This document shows, in pieces, positions 63,201-64,000 of a stretch of 64,000 nt of DNA. Position 1 is the first letter of the stretch. The number at the start of each line of letters is the position of its first letter. A program made the position numbers and the translations under genes. Origin of the DNA: Hymenolepis diminuta. Taxonomy: Eukaryota > Platyhelminthes > Cestoda > Cyclophyllidea > Hymenolepididae. The notes beneath the pieces were generated by a model, which did no database searches, was not told the origin of the DNA, and worked only from the letters and a program-made list of their open reading frames with translations. The stretch spans positions 735,288 through 799,287 of the forward strand of contig CAADRB010000042.1 in NCBI GenBank assembly GCA_900708905.1, read 5' to 3'.

Positions 63201-64000
63201 AAATACTTATTGTGGTATAACAGAGTCGCATTCTTCAAGTGGCACAATTGATCTAATGTAATAAAGTTAGCTGATGTTCAGTGAGTTAACAGTGACAGAA
63301 TGAGTAGAAGTGATTATGTCATGTGATCCAATACGCTTGCCAAATGGTCTAGCCTTGAAAATTAGCCAATAGTTGAGCGAAATTGTGGCAGGTAGACCTT
63401 ATATTGCTCGTAAACGAGCAAGTAAAACTCGGTGGCAGTTTTCCTACTTTTAAGAAATTTAATACCGTTCAAAATAGCGGTGGATTATTTGCATCTAGCT
63501 TGCATATATCACAACCATAAAATACTTTGATTTCTTAATGGAAATTACGAAAAGAATTCGACGATTTACCCTTAAACAAAGAAGACTTAAAGATACGATT
63601 AAGATGTGCTAAAAATTTCATCAAACAATTATAGTTAATAAATAGAGAATACGCACATTTCAATGGGGTAAGGCACGCTAATTTCCAGAGTAATGATCTG
63701 GTTTAACATTAAAATCGCGTAATCTTATGTAAAATTTGCAGTCGCTTAATCTAATTTGTTGAAATTTGTACATTAATAACCATGAAATTAATTATACGTG
63801 TTCTCGTGGAAATTCATCTCTATGCATGACATGGCAATCCACTACTGCAATTAATTATTTTAATGAGGCTTGTATAATGAATGAAATTTGTACGGAGACA
63901 TCGAGCACAAGTCCAAGATGAAAATGCGGGACGGATAATTTGAAAATGATGAAAATGTGCATAAGTGTTGATAAAATCCGCCCTAAATATATAATAACAT
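60246..64000 (-). other. 5' part of ANKRD50 intron, continues beyond window
   Basis: The first exon seen here begins in phase 1, so an upstream exon must exist to the right, outside the window. No ankyrin or NTPase-like coding sequence was found in this stretch on either strand. Open frames at 60687-61216 and 62938-63156 are not supported. Confidence 0.4.

Noticed and set aside
1..64000. CRISPR arrays, operons, bacterial-type promoters or ribosome binding sites
   Set aside because: The window is an intron-rich animal genome; no regularly spaced direct repeats or prokaryotic gene organisation were seen.

Overview
The window is eukaryotic, AT-rich and intron-rich. It most likely comes from a parasitic flatworm, and a tapeworm is favoured. 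The main clue is intron size: many introns are tiny and cluster near 37-42 bp and 72-73 bp, while others are 1-6 kb. I recall the short classes being reported for cestode genomes. The proteins are conserved but divergent animal orthologues, and there are mariner, Ty3/gypsy-like and tRNA-derived repeats. The species cannot be fixed from this sequence alone.

Layout. Positions 1-6222 (+) hold the C-terminal half of the autophagy lipid-transfer protein ATG2. Positions 6853-9750 are one copy of a duplicated block: the last codons of a transporter-like sequence, about 1.6 kb of non-coding DNA, and a mariner element interrupted by an assembly gap. Positions 9850-12202 are a graveyard of LTR retroelements: a decayed Gag-Pol piece, then two LTR-like arms of about 275 bp in inverted orientation. 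Positions 13260-19707 (+) are gamma-tubulin. Positions 21962-28086 (+) are DNAJC1 (ER J-domain protein with two SANT domains). Positions 32111-32533 (+) are a small two-exon gene that I do not recognise. Positions 34861-36170 are a second, unrelated mariner with clean terminal inverted repeats and TA target duplication but a broken transposase. Positions 37050-37770 are an SLC22-like transporter relic, which runs into the second copy of the duplicated block (37723-40505).

Positions 41035-60245 (-) hold the 3' nine exons of an ANKRD50 orthologue. All splice phases agree, the ankyrin repeats follow the human order as I remember it, and the protein ends in a PDZ-ligand-like ETHI tail. Its 5' exons lie beyond the right edge. 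Introns and intergenic stretches carry tRNA-like SINE heads and other dispersed repeats, and two candidate exons of unknown identity (29720-29938 minus, 43318-43479 plus).

The genes do not form one pathway. ATG2 (autophagosome growth), DNAJC1 (ER membrane) and ANKRD50 (endosomal recycling) all act on membranes, but nothing in the sequence links them functionally. The most interesting features are the near-identical mariner-bearing duplication (real or an assembly artefact), the inverted LTR pair, and the conserved-looking C-terminal sorting motif of ANKRD50. I found no convincing wholly new system.
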